Source: Terramyces sp. JEL0728 | Taxonomy: Eukaryota > Chytridiomycota > Chytridiomycetes > Rhizophydiales > Terramycetaceae | DNA: 11,449 nt | Reading direction: 5' to 3' | Assembly (NCBI GenBank): GCA_027603945.1 | Contig: JADIIU010000223.1 | Coordinates: forward strand, 1-11,449 | Part shown: one piece after another, positions 10,198 through 11,449 of the stretch | Layout: each line of letters begins with the position of its first letter | How positions within the stretch are numbered: position 1 is the stretch's first letter | Program-made: the position numbers and the translations under genes | Notes under the pieces: model-generated | Told to the model about the DNA's origin: nothing | Seen by the model: only the letters and a program-made list of their open reading frames with translations | The model's database searches: none

Positions 10198-10297
10198 GTA
10201 AAAATGACGCGTAAGACAGCTAAAGTTTATCACTCGTAACCGTTGGATATCATCAATGCGTGTAACGACAGAAAACTACCAATACTGAAAGAATATA
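10198..10297 (-). promoter_or_regulatory. Spacer upstream of the 7TM gene
   Basis: 100 bp between two minus-strand genes. It contains ACGCGT at 10207..10212, 9 bp before the ATG. It may also hide a missing 5' exon of the 7TM gene. Confidence 0.4.
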
Positions 10298-11350
10298 TTA
10301 ACAATTCAACAGCTTTCGCAACTTTGAAATTTGAAGTTTCACGATACACTTGAAGAGAGCAACTAAGGATGGAACAACTACATCTTGGCTTTTGAAAATA
10401 GAGATTTGATATTCTAAATGCTCGGGTGTTGCATCAAAATAAATTTGGTCTGTTAGATTCAATCCAAGATTGTTTTCGTTTTTGAAATTATGTTCCATAA
10501 TTGTCATTCGATCCCATTCGGTTTGGTCGTGCAAGTCTTGTGGTTTGGCTTTAGGAATCAGCTGGTAATCTAGGTTATCAGCAGGGATATTCTTCAGCAA
10601 AGGGGTATTTGGCGTGGTATAAATTGGTGTGATCGGTTCTGTATCTTTGGCGGTATCTTTAGCGGTATCTTTGGTGTTATTAGCAGCGTAGTCTTTTAGA
10701 AATTGGTTTATATGGTCGCTTAACAGCCTTGCATCTGTATTAGGATCAATCTGGAATGCACTGGCTTTCGATCTTTCTTTTGGAGGAGCAACCTTTTCTT
10801 TTGCAGTGCTTTGAACGTGATTTTGATTGCCATTTGATTCAGGTGTCAGAGCAAATACTGTTGCAGCATCGTGCATAGACTCGAGTCGTTTCCTGTTTGT
10901 GTTTGTTGGATCGGACACAGCTGCTTCTGGCGTGGGTTGGGTAATGGATATCTTTGGATTGTTGGTATTAGCGCTGGACTCTTTACGCTGACAGCAATGC
11001 TCTGGCAGTCTCCCTTTTGGATCAATAAACGGTGGCACAGTGTCTGTATCCCTGTCCTTGTGCTTCCATTCGAGCTGCTTGCTCTTGTGTTTAATTTCCT
11101 CCTTGTCTCCAACAAATTCCAGATCTTTGTCCTTCTGTTTCTTTGCTAGCCGCTGATTCTCGCCAAGCGCAAGATGGTTCTCCAAATAAGCTATGTGTTC
11201 CTCTTGCTTGCAGATCTTTGATTCGAATTGAGCTCTTGTTTGCTCGACAAGTTCCTGCAGTTTCCGCATTTCCCATTCTTTGGTTTTCAACTTGCAGATC
11301 AGGTCTTCATACTCGATTTCCAGGTGTTCCAGTTTTGACTTTTTTTTCAT
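10298..11350 (-). CDS. Coiled-coil protein of unknown function
   Basis: 350 residues, no intron needed, no recognised family. Residues 1 to about 95 are highly charged and rich in Leu, Glu and Lys with heptad-like spacing (KLEHLEIEYEDLICKLKTKE onward), predicting a coiled coil. The middle is Ser/Thr/Asn/Pro-rich and likely disordered. It includes a triple KDTA-type repeat near residues 225-237 encoded by three 12-bp units. The C-terminus is more hydrophobic (VVVPSLVALFKCIVKLQISK). The start is the first in-frame ATG at 11350..11348. The open frame extends upstream to about 11425 without an ATG, so a 5' exon cannot be excluded. A scaffold or cytoskeletal role is possible but not supported by a named domain. 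Confidence 0.7.
   Translation of the reverse strand: MKKKSKLEHLEIEYEDLICKLKTKEWEMRKLQELVEQTRAQFESKICKQEEHIAYLENHLALGENQRLAKKQKDKDLEFVGDKEEIKHKSKQLEWKHKDRDTDTVPPFIDPKGRLPEHCCQRKESSANTNNPKISITQPTPEAAVSDPTNTNRKRLESMHDAATVFALTPESNGNQNHVQSTAKEKVAPPKERSKASAFQIDPNTDARLLSDHINQFLKDYAANNTKDTAKDTAKDTEPITPIYTTPNTPLLKNIPADNLDYQLIPKAKPQDLHDQTEWDRMTIMEHNFKNENNLGLNLTDQIYFDATPEHLEYQISIFKSQDVVVPSLVALFKCIVKLQISKLRKLLNC
10641..10676 (-). repeat. Three tandem 12-bp units in the coiled-coil gene
   Basis: The units gtatctttggcg, gtatctttagcg and gtatctttggtg differ at one base each from the first. In frame on the minus strand they encode repeated KDTA, so copy number can change without a frameshift. Confidence 0.85.
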
Positions 11351-11449
11351 TTGGTAAGTTTTGGCAAATGATACCGCGTATTTTGAAGATCTGCTGAAAC
11401 CCTTGTAAATGGTAAATGCAAACAATTAATCTGGCACTTCATTCTAGGT
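11351..11449. other. Right-edge flank, upstream of the coiled-coil gene
   Basis: 99 bp with no supported gene. The minus-strand element ACGCGG (11374..11379) lies 23 bp before the ATG of the coiled-coil gene. Nothing else was seen. Confidence 0.4.

Noticed and set aside
10170..10250. Upstream exon with signal peptide for the 7TM gene, from the ATG on the minus strand near 10253
   Set aside because: The best GT...AG join (21 nt) enters the wrong frame and meets a stop at ggcatag; no in-frame alternative with proper motifs was found.
10282..10299. 18-nt intron-like segment at the end of the coiled-coil gene (GTTAAT...CAG on the minus strand)
   Set aside because: It overlaps the stop and lacks the branch motif at the usual distance, and splicing it adds only a few codons before another stop.

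Overview
The window is eukaryotic, AT-rich and gene-dense. It most likely comes from a flagellated fungus or close relative, such as a chytrid, rozellid, aphelid or similar lineage. Two genes are fungal cell-wall-integrity (Slt2/Mpk1-type) MAP kinases. Two others, ARMC2 and DNAAF5, are needed only by organisms that build motile flagella. The genetic code looks standard, and all six stop codons inside the window are TAA. The exact lineage cannot be named from sequence alone.

Layout, left to right. A 5'-partial copy of an Slt2-like MAPK (minus, 1-511) stands head-to-head with a complete second Slt2-like MAPK (plus, 810-2092) across 298 bp. The second MAPK converges, with a 70-bp gap, on ARMC2 (minus, 2163-4010). 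ARMC2 is divergent from STI1/HOP (plus, 4308-6092) across a 297-bp promoter that carries a perfect three-unit heat-shock element. STI1 is followed in tandem by DNAAF5/HEATR2 (plus, 6217-8768). Ten base pairs later, in convergent orientation, comes an intronless seven-transmembrane receptor-like gene (minus, 8779-10197). An intronless coiled-coil gene of unknown function follows (minus, 10298-11350).

The most striking property is the introns. Reconstructing the five conserved genes requires 18 complete introns, and every one is 19-22 nt long (seven of 19, eight of 20, one of 21, two of 22). They share a fixed plan: GTA (16 of 18) or GTG at the 5' end, a YTRAY-like branch motif, then 3-5 nt ending in AG. 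With them removed, each gene reads through in frame and gives family-typical products of 394, 602, 566 and 811 residues, plus a 161-residue MAPK fragment. Naive ORF calling would break these genes into apparent pseudogenes.

The genome is also compact at its 3' ends. The poly(A)-signal-like hexamer AATAAA overlaps the stop codon in three genes, and the variant ATTAAA does so in a fourth. Functionally the centre of the window is a flagellum neighbourhood: a radial-spoke transport adapter (ARMC2), an axonemal dynein preassembly factor (DNAAF5) and, between them, the Hsp70-Hsp90 co-chaperone STI1. The duplicated MAPK pair and the 7TM protein are candidate signalling components, but no functional link among them is shown by the sequence.
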